Origin: Phycisphaerales bacterium
Lineage (GTDB): Bacteria; Planctomycetota; Phycisphaerae; Sedimentisphaerales; Anaerobacaceae
Assembly (NCBI GenBank): GCA_020346325.1
Contig: CP070782.1
Location: 5,119,108-5,151,448 of the forward strand
Length of the DNA stretch: 32,341 nt
Direction of reading: 5' to 3'
Below the pieces are notes generated by a model. That model ran no database searches, was not told the DNA's origin, and was given only the letters and a program-made list of their open reading frames with translations. Numbering within the stretch: position 1 is the first letter of the stretch; each line of letters begins with the position of its first letter. Positions 7,733-16,042 of this stretch are shown here, piece by piece. The position numbers were made by a program, and so were the translations under genes.

Positions 7733-8380
7733 TTATCGGATTTTGTAGCTGACGGACATGCCGTCATTTTTCTCCATCGAGGCGCGAATAATGACCGTGT
7801 CATAGTCGGGGCTGTGCTGGATGTAGTCGAGGAAGTCCCGCATCGCCCGGGCCGAGCGGATGACGTTATCGCCCACCACGACGGCGCCGGGTTTGAGCTT
7901 GGGTTCGATCAGCTTGAGGTACTTGAGATAGTCGCTCTTGACCGCGTCGATGAAGACGAAATCGACCGGGCCCTCGATCGTGGGCAGGGTCTCGAGCGCA
8001 TCACCCTCGATACACGTCACCGATTCTTCCAGTCCCATCTTGCGCACGTTTGCGCGCGTCTCCTTGGCCCATCTCGGGTCGATTTCCAGTGTGTCGAGGT
8101 GCCCGCCGTTGCGTTCGAAGGCAATGCCCATGTTGATGGCCCCGAACCCGCTGGCCGAGCCGACTTCAACGCCGCGCTTGGCGCCGCTGCTTTCGACCAG
8201 GATGCGCAGCATCATCGCGTCGCCCGGCGTCGTGTTCAGGCCCGTACGTTGGAAGTCTTTGATGAACTGATTGCGAAATTCCGCGCTCTTGTTGTCGTGG
8301 TCAGCGGCGCATACTACCAGAGCCGCAAAGGTCAACACGATAGTGCATAGGATCACGGCGGCGAGACGATGATGTTTCAT
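7733..8380 (-). CDS. O-methyltransferase-like protein with an N-terminal export signal
   Basis: A 215-residue class I methyltransferase of the small O-methyltransferase type. The SAM-binding glycine motif is VEVGSASGFG at 71-80, the acidic ribose-binding end of the next strand is LEIDP (E99, D101), and FVFIDAVKSDY at 141-151 carries the Asp that binds metal in catechol-type enzymes. Unusually, residues 1-26 look like a signal peptide (basic start, hydrophobic core, VCA-AD cleavage region), which would place an SAM-dependent fold outside the cytoplasm or tether it to the membrane. GGGGAG precedes the ATG. The gene lies 56 nt behind the aldo/keto reductase gene on the same strand and ends at a hairpin terminator. 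The substrate is unknown. Confidence 0.8.
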   Translation of the reverse strand: MKHHRLAAVILCTIVLTFAALVVCAADHDNKSAEFRNQFIKDFQRTGLNTTPGDAMMLRILVESSGAKRGVEVGSASGFGAINMGIAFERNGGHLDTLEIDPRWAKETRANVRKMGLEESVTCIEGDALETLPTIEGPVDFVFIDAVKSDYLKYLKLIEPKLKPGAVVVGDNVIRSARAMRDFLDYIQHSPDYDTVIIRASMEKNDGMSVSYKIR

Positions 8381-8436
8381 GGCAAACTCCCCGTTCGATT
8401 TACTATTTGGGTCAAATATGCTTCACGGCTCCCGTT

Positions 8437-9342
8437 TCACACGGTAGCTGCCAGGGCATTGTTGATGCGCATGATCGCCTCGTCGATCTCGGCCGGGCTC
8501 TTGAACCCGATGACGACCGCGTCGGTCAGATTCGACTGCATCACGAAGCGAATCGCCTTCTCGCGGTCGGCTGGGTCGGTGAAGTCGCCATTGCCGATGA
8601 GCTTCATACCGATTACGCCGTGGCCTTTGGCGCGCATCAGTTTCATCTGCTCCATCACAGGCGGTACGTGTGACGCGTTGCTCTCAGCGTTCCACTTCTC
8701 GGCCGGCGTGTCCACCCACACGCCTTGGGGATTGAGGCGAACCAGGTGGACCTGCGTCCAGCCGATCTCGACCGACCGTTTCAGCGCCGGCAGGCTGTGA
8801 CACGACACGCCGTGCGCCCCGATGATCTTCTTGTCTCTGGCCTCTTCCATGGCGTCGAGCACGCGGCGGCGCTCGTCATCCCACTTCGGCGTCACCGTGC
8901 AGTGCGTCAGCAGGCTGTCGATGTAGTCGGTGCCCAGTTCTTTGCGGAAGCGGTCGAGCACCTCCAGCGGTTTCTCCGGAACACCCGACATCTTGGTCTG
9001 AATGAAGAGTTTCTCACGCGGCAGGCCCTTAACCGCTTCGCGCACCATTTCGTGGGTCCGGTAGGACTGGGCCGTGTCGATGTAGGTGATGCCCTGGTCG
9101 TAGGCATAGCGAATCAAGCGCGTGAAGCCGTCCTGGCCAAGCTCCCGCTGGACGCGGCCACCGTTGCTGCCGCAGCCGATGCCAAGCCGGCTGAGCTTCA
9201 GGCCTGTCTTGCCCAGGGTGACCTGATCGACGGCAGTGCGCTTGGGCGTAACAGCGGCGAACAGAGGCGAGGCGAAGAGTCCACCGGCGACTGCGGCGGT
9301 CTTGGCGATGAATTGACGTCGGGAAATGGGTCTTCTACGCAT
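8437..9342 (-). CDS. Tat-exported aldo/keto reductase
   Basis: A 301-residue NAD(P)-dependent oxidoreductase. Residues 1-30 carry a twin-arginine signal (ISRRQFI followed by an Ala/Gly-rich core), so it is probably exported folded with bound cofactor. The catalytic tetrad of the family is visible: D89 and Y94 in YIDTAQSY, K117 in FIQTKM, and H147 in SLLTHCTV. The C-terminal half has the usual VIGMKLIGNG and VVIGFKSPAEI strands that hold the cofactor. GAGGG precedes the ATG. Planctomycete relatives of this type usually sit beside sugar-acting enzymes. It is the first gene of a likely two-gene unit with the methyltransferase. Confidence 0.87.
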   Translation of the reverse strand: MRRRPISRRQFIAKTAAVAGGLFASPLFAAVTPKRTAVDQVTLGKTGLKLSRLGIGCGSNGGRVQRELGQDGFTRLIRYAYDQGITYIDTAQSYRTHEMVREAVKGLPREKLFIQTKMSGVPEKPLEVLDRFRKELGTDYIDSLLTHCTVTPKWDDERRRVLDAMEEARDKKIIGAHGVSCHSLPALKRSVEIGWTQVHLVRLNPQGVWVDTPAEKWNAESNASHVPPVMEQMKLMRAKGHGVIGMKLIGNGDFTDPADREKAIRFVMQSNLTDAVVIGFKSPAEIDEAIMRINNALAATV

Positions 9343-9488
9343 CGATGTGCCCTCTCATTGGAACGCTCAAATCCTCACTTGCGGATCCCGGCTGCTTCGA
9401 CCGCCCGATGTTTCACTGACGGCAGTGCGAAGCCAACTTGCCCTATCTTCTCAAACTGTGCCTGTTACTGCAACGGTATTGTCCCGTT

Positions 9489-9508
9489 CCCCGACGATAC
9501 TGTTGGGG
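9489..9508 (-). terminator. weak hairpin behind the EamA-type transporter gene
   Basis: CCCCAAC and GTCGGGG on the minus strand pair with one mismatch about 17 nt after the transporter stop. There is no T-run, so this is only a possible terminator. Confidence 0.25.
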
Positions 9509-9525
9509 CCGCGATGAAGTTCAAA

Positions 9526-10482
9526 TCAGCCCAGCGGGTCATGGTAGGGCGGCTCTCCGCCCATCTTTGCGCCATGTCCGGCTGTTTCCCGGGAATCCAG
9601 GCGCGGGCCCAGCAGAGGAGGCAACTGCACCACCATCAGCCCGGTCAGCATCAACACGCAACCAATCAGGCCCCGCAGGCCCAGGCGTTCCCCGAGCACC
9701 AGCCAGCCGGCTAACGCGGCGAAGACCGTCTCCAGACTCATGATGATCGCCGCGTGCGAAGGCGGCGACGTCCGCTGGCAGACTACTTGCAGCGTGAAGG
9801 CAATCCCGGCCGACAGGACACCTCCGTACAGGATGGGAATTGCCGCGTCTCGAATCGCCGAGACGTCCATCTTCTCGGTGACGAACGCGAAGGGCAAGGC
9901 CAACGCCGCACAGACGATAAACTGAACGCAGGCAATCCGCAGCGGGGCAGCACGCTGGGCTAGGTAGCCGATCACTTGCACGTGGAGGGCCCAGAAGAAC
10001 GCGCCGACCAGGACCAGCAGATCGCCTCGCGCGATCGTGAACGACTCGGTGACGCTCAACAAGTAGAGGCCGGTTACGGCCAGGCCGACCCCGATCCACA
10101 GGGACCGGCCACAACGGTGTCCCAGGACCAGACCCATCAGAGGCACGAGCACCACGTAGAGACTGGTGACGAAGCCTGCTTTGCCGGCGGTGGTGTATTG
10201 CAGGCCCATCTGTTGAAAGGAAGTCCCACCGAACAGGGCCAGCCCCCCCAGGGCACCACCCCAGAGCAAGAACCGCTTCGTATATCCTGGGTTCTTGGTA
10301 ACGCCGTTCCTCCGCCAGAGAATTAGCGGTACCAGGGTGACCGCGCCCAACAGGAAGCGCAGGACGATGTACGTCATCGGGCCGATGTGGTCCATGCCCT
10401 TGCGCTGGGCGACAAAGGTGGTGCCCCAGATGAAGGCGGCCACCAGCAGTAGGGAATCGCTTTTGAGGGTTCGTGTCTGCAT
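9526..10482 (-). CDS. DMT-superfamily (EamA) transporter
   Basis: A 318-residue inner-membrane protein with about ten hydrophobic segments in two similar halves, the EamA arrangement. The first half opens with LLLVAAFIWGTTFVAQR and the second with LLVLVGAFFWALHVQVIGYLA, both with the aromatic/Gly pattern of these carriers. The C-terminal segment of the first half is WIGVGLAVTGLYLLSV and that of the second GLIGCVLMLTGLMVVQL. Members export metabolites or amino acids, or import nucleotide sugars and other compounds; the substrate is not readable. ATG 10482 was chosen rather than the upstream GTG at 10533 because the longer form overlaps the previous gene and adds an atypical basic extension. 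It starts 31 nt after the glycosidase-like gene, so they may share a transcript. Confidence 0.85.
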   Translation of the reverse strand: MQTRTLKSDSLLLVAAFIWGTTFVAQRKGMDHIGPMTYIVLRFLLGAVTLVPLILWRRNGVTKNPGYTKRFLLWGGALGGLALFGGTSFQQMGLQYTTAGKAGFVTSLYVVLVPLMGLVLGHRCGRSLWIGVGLAVTGLYLLSVTESFTIARGDLLVLVGAFFWALHVQVIGYLAQRAAPLRIACVQFIVCAALALPFAFVTEKMDVSAIRDAAIPILYGGVLSAGIAFTLQVVCQRTSPPSHAAIIMSLETVFAALAGWLVLGERLGLRGLIGCVLMLTGLMVVQLPPLLGPRLDSRETAGHGAKMGGEPPYHDPLG

Positions 10483-10513
10483 AACGGCATTCCGCCTACG
10501 GCGTTGCGCCAGA

Positions 10514-12595
10514 CTAATCCCAGACGGGCACACCGAGTTCTTTAAACTGGGCGGCGGCGTTCAAGAAGTGGGCGGTGATCCAGAAGACCGTCCACTGTTC
10601 GACGTAGTTGCCGCGTACGCCGGCGATGTCACCGGCTTCCAACTGCTGACGAAACATACCGTGCTGGGCGTAGTTCGTGTGATGCGGCTGTTCTCCCTGG
10701 CTGCCAAAGGGATCGATGAGCTGCCCGCAACTGCGGTACATCAGCAGGGCGGTCTTCTTGAGGTCGTCTCTGTGTAGATGCCGTCCCAGCCGGTAGATAT
10801 CCGGCGCGATGAGTACGCCGAAGACGTCGATGTGCTGGTTCTGAACTGAGACGGCCGTCCAGCCCCGCGTCTTGAAATTGTGGTCGCGCAGTCGCCCCGG
10901 CGGCAGGTCGATGTCCCAGACAACGACGTAAGTCAGGGCCACGTCGCCCGCGTGCGCCGCCCACCTCAGGTATTGGGATTCGCCCGTCAGTTCGTAGAGC
11001 GCCAGAAAGCCCTGTAGCGCCGCAAAGGCGCCTTCCTTGTCCTCGCAACTGGCGTCCAGCGTGCCACCCCAATAGGGCTCGCGCATGCTCAGGTGCCGAG
11101 ACGCGTACGCCTGACCGGCCTTGACCGCAGCCTGGCGATAGCGCTCAACCTCGAAGAGCCGATGGGCCCGGCACAGCGGCGCGATGAAGAAGGCTTCGTT
11201 GGTGGAGACCGGACGCCAGTCGTCCGCGAGAATCCGTTCGGCGTGGAAATCACAGGCTCGGCGCAGGAACTGCTCCCACTCGGTGATATCGAGTTCATTC
11301 CTGCGACCCCAGCCGATGGCACCGGCGACGTTGAGCATGGCCTGGCCTTGCGAGAGCAATTCGGGATTGTTCCCTTGTATCCACTGCTTCTCGTCGCAGT
11401 TGTACCACGTGCAGAAGCCCCGGTCGTGGAATTGCGTGGTAGAAAGGAAATCAAGCGACTTCTGCGCCATCGCGAGGGCGTTCGGATCGTTCAGTTCGTT
11501 CGCCAGCACCTGGAAGGCGTAGCCGCAGGCCGCCGCTTGGCCGCACCAGCCCAGCACGAAGAAATTACGATCGGGATACTTTTTGAAGCCGGCCATGGTT
11601 TCGGTTTCGTGCCAACGCGTCTGGGCGAAGGCGTATTTGGCTTTGATGATCTCACGGAAGGTCAGCATGCCTTCTGTGCTGTAGGGGCAGAAAAGGGCCA
11701 GCGACGTACGCGTCGGAGCCTGGAAACCCGAGCCTTCGGCGCCGACGTCATAGGTCTGGAGATAGAAGGTCTTCTCGATAATCGCTCCCGGAGGGACGTT
11801 GAGGTACGTCTCGTCGTAGGGAATGAACCCGCGCTGTGTTGCCTTGATGACGCTTCGCTTGCCATTGGAAGCGCAGGGACCCGAGAGCAAGGCCAGCTCT
11901 GTGCCGTTCTGGCGTGCCATCAGGCCCAATGACCACCATTGATCCGGTCGATAACCGAAGGGGACCGGCGAGGGTAGAGTATGCAAAGCGGCGCCTTTGC
12001 GGCCCGCGGGGCCGGACCATTCCAGGCTGGCATAGGGCATGGGGAAGCGGTGCTCTTCGAAAAAGGCGAGTTCATCCGGCGCGCCCGCGTAGACCGGCAC
12101 GCGACCGCTCTTGCGGCCGGATGGGTTGCCGTAGTAGAGAATACCTGGCAGCAATGCGCTGGCGCCCTTTCCGGGACACTGGAACCGGATCGACAACGTC
12201 GTGCGTTTCGCCATCTCCGAACCGCGCCAGGTGAAGCGCCGCACGCATTTGACGACGTCACCTTGCGGCCGATACGCGTCGCGCAGCTGCCATGTCCCCG
12301 AGGGGGTCTTCAGTTCGCCCCGCAGGACTGTCCAGTCCCCAGCCTGTTCGAGTTCGGTCGGCCCGGCGTGGACCCAGCGCGTGGGCCAGCCGTCCTGCCA
12401 GTCGGTGGCGATTGACCACAGCCCTTCCGGGGGCGAGGTTAATGTCGTACGGTCATCCCGCCGGACGTTCACGTGATATGCGGGGCCCTTACGCTCGATG
12501 CAAAGTTCCGGCGGGCTTCCGCGGAGGAGGCTGACGGGCAAGGTGCCCAGAGCAACAATGGCGATGAAATACCGAGGGGGGGCGTAGTAGCTCAC
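10514..12595 (-). CDS. secreted glycosidase-like protein of unknown specificity
   Basis: A 693-residue exported protein (signal peptide within the first 25 residues). The first half, to about residue 310, is beta-rich. The second half alternates helices with short aromatic motifs (LGWCGQAAACGYAF, RGFCTWYNCDEKQW, NNPELLSQGQAMLNVAG, EPYWGGTLDASCEDKEGAFAAL, TNYAQHGMFRQQLE), which suggests an (alpha/alpha)-toroid such as occurs in many glycoside hydrolases and polysaccharide lyases. I do not recognise the exact family and assign no catalytic residues. The start is GTG, with GGGAG upstream at normal spacing; no better ATG exists nearby. It lies 56 nt behind the CocE-type hydrolase gene and 31 nt before the transporter gene, forming a likely three-gene operon. 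Confidence 0.72.
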   Translation of the reverse strand: MSYYAPPRYFIAIVALGTLPVSLLRGSPPELCIERKGPAYHVNVRRDDRTTLTSPPEGLWSIATDWQDGWPTRWVHAGPTELEQAGDWTVLRGELKTPSGTWQLRDAYRPQGDVVKCVRRFTWRGSEMAKRTTLSIRFQCPGKGASALLPGILYYGNPSGRKSGRVPVYAGAPDELAFFEEHRFPMPYASLEWSGPAGRKGAALHTLPSPVPFGYRPDQWWSLGLMARQNGTELALLSGPCASNGKRSVIKATQRGFIPYDETYLNVPPGAIIEKTFYLQTYDVGAEGSGFQAPTRTSLALFCPYSTEGMLTFREIIKAKYAFAQTRWHETETMAGFKKYPDRNFFVLGWCGQAAACGYAFQVLANELNDPNALAMAQKSLDFLSTTQFHDRGFCTWYNCDEKQWIQGNNPELLSQGQAMLNVAGAIGWGRRNELDITEWEQFLRRACDFHAERILADDWRPVSTNEAFFIAPLCRAHRLFEVERYRQAAVKAGQAYASRHLSMREPYWGGTLDASCEDKEGAFAALQGFLALYELTGESQYLRWAAHAGDVALTYVVVWDIDLPPGRLRDHNFKTRGWTAVSVQNQHIDVFGVLIAPDIYRLGRHLHRDDLKKTALLMYRSCGQLIDPFGSQGEQPHHTNYAQHGMFRQQLEAGDIAGVRGNYVEQWTVFWITAHFLNAAAQFKELGVPVWD

Positions 12596-12651
12596 TCTTG
12601 ATCTCCCACAGAATTGTCTCGTTGCCGACGGCGGCTTCTCACCATCGGTTC

Positions 12652-14274
12652 TCAGCGCCAGACGACCGGAAAAGTGATATGCGAGGGGTGGTCGGCGTTC
12701 ATGTAGATCGTGTTCGTGGCCGCCTGCGCCTTGTCGTGGCGGCCCGCCGTTTCACCCGTGTTGGGATTGGGTTCGAAGCGCGGCGCGTTGCTCGAGGACA
12801 GGGCTACGCGCACGCGGTGGCCCGGGCTGAAGACCAGACTGGTGGCCCAGAGATCGATCTCGAGCTGGTAGATCTTGTCCGGTTGCATCAGCTCGTTCCT
12901 GACCATCGAATTGCGATGGCGCGCGCGCAGGATACCGTCGACCACGATCATACTGCGGCCGTCGGGATAGACGTCACAGAGCTTGGCGGTGAAATCCGTG
13001 TCGGGAGCCGTCGACGAGACCCACAGCGTCACCGTGACCGGGCCGGTGATTTCCACGTGGCGGCGCATGGGGGGCGACTCGAACAGCAGCACGTCGTCGC
13101 GGTTCTCGACAGGTCTTTGGTCCATCGGGCCCTTGGAGATGAGCAGGTTGTTCCCGCCGATGGTGGGGACCGGATTTTGCGGGTCGTACCTGTAGCTCAG
13201 CGAGCCGAACAGATCCTTGGGGGGGGCAAGATGCAGTCGCTTGTCGCAATGGAAATAGACCTTCTTGGCTTCGGCTGCGACGGGCCAGTTCTCCGCGGTG
13301 CGCCACTGGTTGCCCGGTGTGTTCGGGTCGTTCGGATCACCCATCACGAAGTACTGAACCGTCGGGATCTTCTCCAGGCCGGCGCCGTCGTGCTTGAGCC
13401 AGATATCGAACCAGTTCCACACGTTGGCAGCCTCAGGCTGGCCCGCGTTGGGAAAGACGAGCACGTCGTTGCGACCGTGCCCGTAGGCTTCCATCACCAA
13501 TCGGCATTTGCCTCGCGCGCCGGTGTCGCCCCGTTGGTTGACCGTGGTGAAACTGTTGAGTGTCCCGAGGCTGAAGATGTCGTACCAGCCGCCCACGAAC
13601 ATGGACGGGACGTTGACCTTCTCGGCCACGCGCTCGCAGTCGAATTGCTCCCAGAAGTCGTCATAGTCGGGATGGGCCCGGAACGTTTCGAGATTCTTGG
13701 GACCAAACCCGCTCAGCGCCAGCCATTTCTCGAGCAGGCTCCTGCGAAACGCGCCGCCCTGATAGGCGCCTTGGTGGTACATACTGGAGAAGGCCACACT
13801 GGCATAACAACAGACCAGATGCGGCGGCCGACTCGGGGCCATCATGTTCAGCGCGATGCCCGGGGCGCTGACGCCGTACCCGCCGACCTTGCCGTTGGAC
13901 CAGTCCCGTTGGGCGATCCACTCAACCGTATCGTACCCGTCCTGGTGGTCGCCCCAACCGCCGTGCAGAAAGACGGGGTCGTCCTCGCCCTCGGAGGCGA
14001 AGCGGCCGCGGAAATCCTGCGCGACCAGCGCGTAGCCGCGTTTGGTGGCTTCGCTGGCAAATTCCCTGACGCCGTCTTTGTTGTAGGGGGTGCGGATCAA
14101 CACCGCCGGCCAGGGACCGTCCCCGTCCGGGCGGTGTACGTCGGTGGCCAGCCGGATGCCGTCGCGCATCGGCACCATAACGGTTTCGAGGGCAGCCTCG
14201 CAAACGGGCAACGGCAGAACCAGCGCGAGTGCCAGCGTGGTCAGTGTGATGATTAGGAACCTCGTATGCTTCAT
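12652..14274 (-). CDS. secreted CocE/NonD-family serine hydrolase (X-Pro dipeptidyl-peptidase-like)
   Basis: A 540-residue exported alpha/beta hydrolase. The signal peptide covers about residues 1-28. The catalytic Ser is probably S136 in GKVGGYGVSAPG, the Asp D232 in MFVGGWYDIF and the His H266 in MEAYGHG, in the order expected for this family. The N-terminal strand pattern VMVPMRDGIRLATDVHRP and the C-terminal jelly-roll (ITGPVTVTLWVSSTAPDTDFTAKLCDVYPDG, FSPGHRVRVALSSSNAP) complete the PF02129 plus PF08530 architecture. Relatives cleave esters, amides or X-Pro peptides. ATG 14274 was chosen because GGAGG precedes it and it begins the signal peptide; the longer frame to 14355 is unlikely. 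First gene of the operon that runs to 9526. Confidence 0.87.
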   Translation of the reverse strand: MKHTRFLIITLTTLALALVLPLPVCEAALETVMVPMRDGIRLATDVHRPDGDGPWPAVLIRTPYNKDGVREFASEATKRGYALVAQDFRGRFASEGEDDPVFLHGGWGDHQDGYDTVEWIAQRDWSNGKVGGYGVSAPGIALNMMAPSRPPHLVCCYASVAFSSMYHQGAYQGGAFRRSLLEKWLALSGFGPKNLETFRAHPDYDDFWEQFDCERVAEKVNVPSMFVGGWYDIFSLGTLNSFTTVNQRGDTGARGKCRLVMEAYGHGRNDVLVFPNAGQPEAANVWNWFDIWLKHDGAGLEKIPTVQYFVMGDPNDPNTPGNQWRTAENWPVAAEAKKVYFHCDKRLHLAPPKDLFGSLSYRYDPQNPVPTIGGNNLLISKGPMDQRPVENRDDVLLFESPPMRRHVEITGPVTVTLWVSSTAPDTDFTAKLCDVYPDGRSMIVVDGILRARHRNSMVRNELMQPDKIYQLEIDLWATSLVFSPGHRVRVALSSSNAPRFEPNPNTGETAGRHDKAQAATNTIYMNADHPSHITFPVVWR

Positions 14275-14385
14275 CGGAAACCTCCAATCTTCAGCCACGG
14301 TGTCTCGAGCGGGTCGCGGCCGCCGCCGATCCTGGTCGCCAGGGGGCATCACCACTATCTCCGAGCCACCGGTCAGCCTGCCGCT

Positions 14386-14414
14386 ATTCTACGGGAGCGC
14401 CGTCCAGAGTGCAA
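14386..14414 (-). promoter_or_regulatory. sigma70 promoter of the CocE-type hydrolase operon
   Basis: On the minus strand TTGCAC (14414-14409) is followed after exactly 17 nt by TAGAAT (14391-14386). It lies about 110 nt upstream of the start codon and downstream of the start codons of the longer alternative frames. Confidence 0.55.
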
Positions 14415-14449
14415 TCCTCGCTTGCACACCGCGATTTGCCGGCTTTTTG

Positions 14450-14478
14450 TTGTCAAGCCCGTAGCGAAGCGTTATCGT
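14450..14478 (+). promoter_or_regulatory. sigma70 promoter of the GDPD/ABC operon
   Basis: TTGTCA (14450-14455), a 17-nt spacer, then TATCGT (14473-14478), about 65 nt upstream of the ATG at 14545. It is back-to-back with the promoter of the hydrolase operon. Confidence 0.5.
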
Positions 14479-14544
14479 GTGACCAGGTGAATCGACGGCG
14501 GAGCAGCGATACGTCGTGAGCCAATCAGAACAAGAGGAGCAGCT

Positions 14545-15345
14545 ATGATAACAAGTCTTTATCTGGTCGTCGTAGCGACCCTGCTGGCCCAGGCGGGGAT
14601 CGTGCCCTTGTCGGCAGCGCATGCCCACAACGACTACCGGCACGAGCGACCGCTGCTCGACGCTCTGGAACACGGCTTCTGCAGCGTGGAGGCCGACGTC
14701 TTCCTGGTCGGTGATAAGCTCTGTGTGGCCCACGACGCCCCCGAGATCACGCCTGAGCGGACGCTGCGGTCGCTTTATCTCGACCCGCTGCGGGCGCGGG
14801 CGAAGAAGAACGGGGGACACATCTATCCAGATAGCTCGCGTTTCCTTTTGTTGATCGACCTCAAGTCAGCGGCCGAGCCGACGTATCGTCGACTGCATGA
14901 GATCCTGGCCGGCTATGATGAGATAGTGACATCCTTCGGACCCGAGGGACGCCAGGACAAGGCGGTTCTCGTGATCGTCTCGGGCAATCGGCCGCTGGAG
15001 TTGATGCGTTCGCAGACGGTGCGCTATGCCGGCTACGACGGGCGCCTGAGCGATTTGAATTCGGATATGCCCGCGACGCTCATGCCCTTGATCAGCGACC
15101 ATTGGGGTCGTAACTTCGCTTGGCGTGGCGCGGGCTCGATGCCGAAAGCGGAGCGTGACAAACTCAGACACATCGTCAAGACGGCCCACAACAAAGGCCG
15201 GCTCGTGCGGTTCTGGGCCACACCCGATGCGCGGTCGGCGTCGCGCGATGCACTCTGGCAGGAATTGCTGGCGGCCGGCGTGGACCTGTTGAATACGGAT
15301 GACCTGGAAGGATTGCAGACCTTTCTGCTGACGCATGGACGCTGA
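14545..15345 (+). CDS. secreted GDPD/PI-PLC-like phosphodiesterase
   Basis: A 266-residue exported protein with a short signal peptide (about 1-25). The mature protein begins at once with AHAHNDY (H26, H28, N29), followed by VEADVFLVGDKLCVAHD (E49, D51, H63). Together these match the paired catalytic His and metal-binding acidic residues of the glycerophosphodiesterase/PI-PLC-like TIM-barrel group, particularly its HAHNDY subgroup. The C-terminal GVDLLNTDDLEGLQTFL is the usual last strand and helix of the barrel. AGAGGAGC precedes the ATG. Its last 11 nt overlap the ABC ATPase gene, so the product is probably made together with the transporter and may act on a lipid-derived phosphodiester at the outer side of the membrane. 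Confidence 0.82.
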   Translation: MITSLYLVVVATLLAQAGIVPLSAAHAHNDYRHERPLLDALEHGFCSVEADVFLVGDKLCVAHDAPEITPERTLRSLYLDPLRARAKKNGGHIYPDSSRFLLLIDLKSAAEPTYRRLHEILAGYDEIVTSFGPEGRQDKAVLVIVSGNRPLELMRSQTVRYAGYDGRLSDLNSDMPATLMPLISDHWGRNFAWRGAGSMPKAERDKLRHIVKTAHNKGRLVRFWATPDARSASRDALWQELLAAGVDLLNTDDLEGLQTFLLTHGR

Positions 15346-16042
15346 CGGTTTCATTCAAACCACAGACTTGACCAAGGTCTATTTCTCCGGTCCGGCCCAG
15401 GTAGTCGCGCTGCACGGCGTGTCCCTGTCGCTCGGGCGCGGCCGCTTCCTGGGCGTCGCGGGCGCGTCGGGCTCGGGCAAGTCGACCTTGATGAACCTGC
15501 TGGGCGGGCTCGATACACCCTCTTCGGGAAGCATCCACCTCGACGGCAAGCTGATTTCCGATCGCAGCAAGGCCGAGCTGGCGCTGTTGCGGCGTCACAC
15601 CGTCGGCATGATCTTTCAGTCCTTCAATCTCGTCGCCTCCTACTCCGCCCTGGAGAATGTGGCCTTCCCGCTGCTGTTCGCGAACGTCGCCAAGAAAGAA
15701 CGGACGCGTCGGGCGGCTGAACTGCTGCACACCGTCGGACTGGAGGGTCGCGATCACCATCGGCCGGCCCAATTGTCCGGAGGCGAACAGCAGCGCGTGG
15801 CTATCGCCCGGGCGTTGGTGAATCGACCCGCCGTTTTGCTGGCCGACGAGCCGACGGGCAACCTTGACAGCAAGACCTCCGAGCAGATCGTCCAGACGCT
15901 GCACGATTTGAAGGCCGAGCAAGGATTGACGGTTGTGATGATCTCACACGAGGAGGCGTTGCTGCGCGAATTCGCCGACGAACTGATCTGCCTCCAGGAC
16001 GGCGCGGTACTGTCGCACGAGATACTGAGGGCCAGGCCATGA
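15335..16042 (+). CDS. ABC transporter ATP-binding protein (LolD/MacB type)
   Basis: A 235-residue cytosolic ATPase. Walker A is GASGSGKST (43-51), the Q-loop Gln is Q95 in MIFQSFNLV, the signature LSGGEQQR starts at 147, Walker B is [12 protein letters not shown] (from 167) and the switch His is H205 in MISHE. The sequence MIFQSFNLV...SALENV and the DEPTGNLDS ending place it in the LolD/MacB/FtsE group, which drives mechanotransmission-type exporters rather than classic importers. The start overlaps the end of the phosphodiesterase gene by 11 nt, and its stop overlaps the permease start by 4 nt, so all three are likely to be translationally coupled. Confidence 0.92.
   Translation: MDADGFIQTTDLTKVYFSGPAQVVALHGVSLSLGRGRFLGVAGASGSGKSTLMNLLGGLDTPSSGSIHLDGKLISDRSKAELALLRRHTVGMIFQSFNLVASYSALENVAFPLLFANVAKKERTRRAAELLHTVGLEGRDHHRPAQLSGGEQQRVAIARALVNRPAVLLADEPTGNLDSKTSEQIVQTLHDLKAEQGLTVVMISHEEALLREFADELICLQDGAVLSHEILRARP

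Noticed and set aside
12598..14256. 552-codon open frame on the plus strand
   Set aside because: It mirrors the CocE-type hydrolase gene and consists of repetitive Val/Arg/Asp-rich sequence without motifs.
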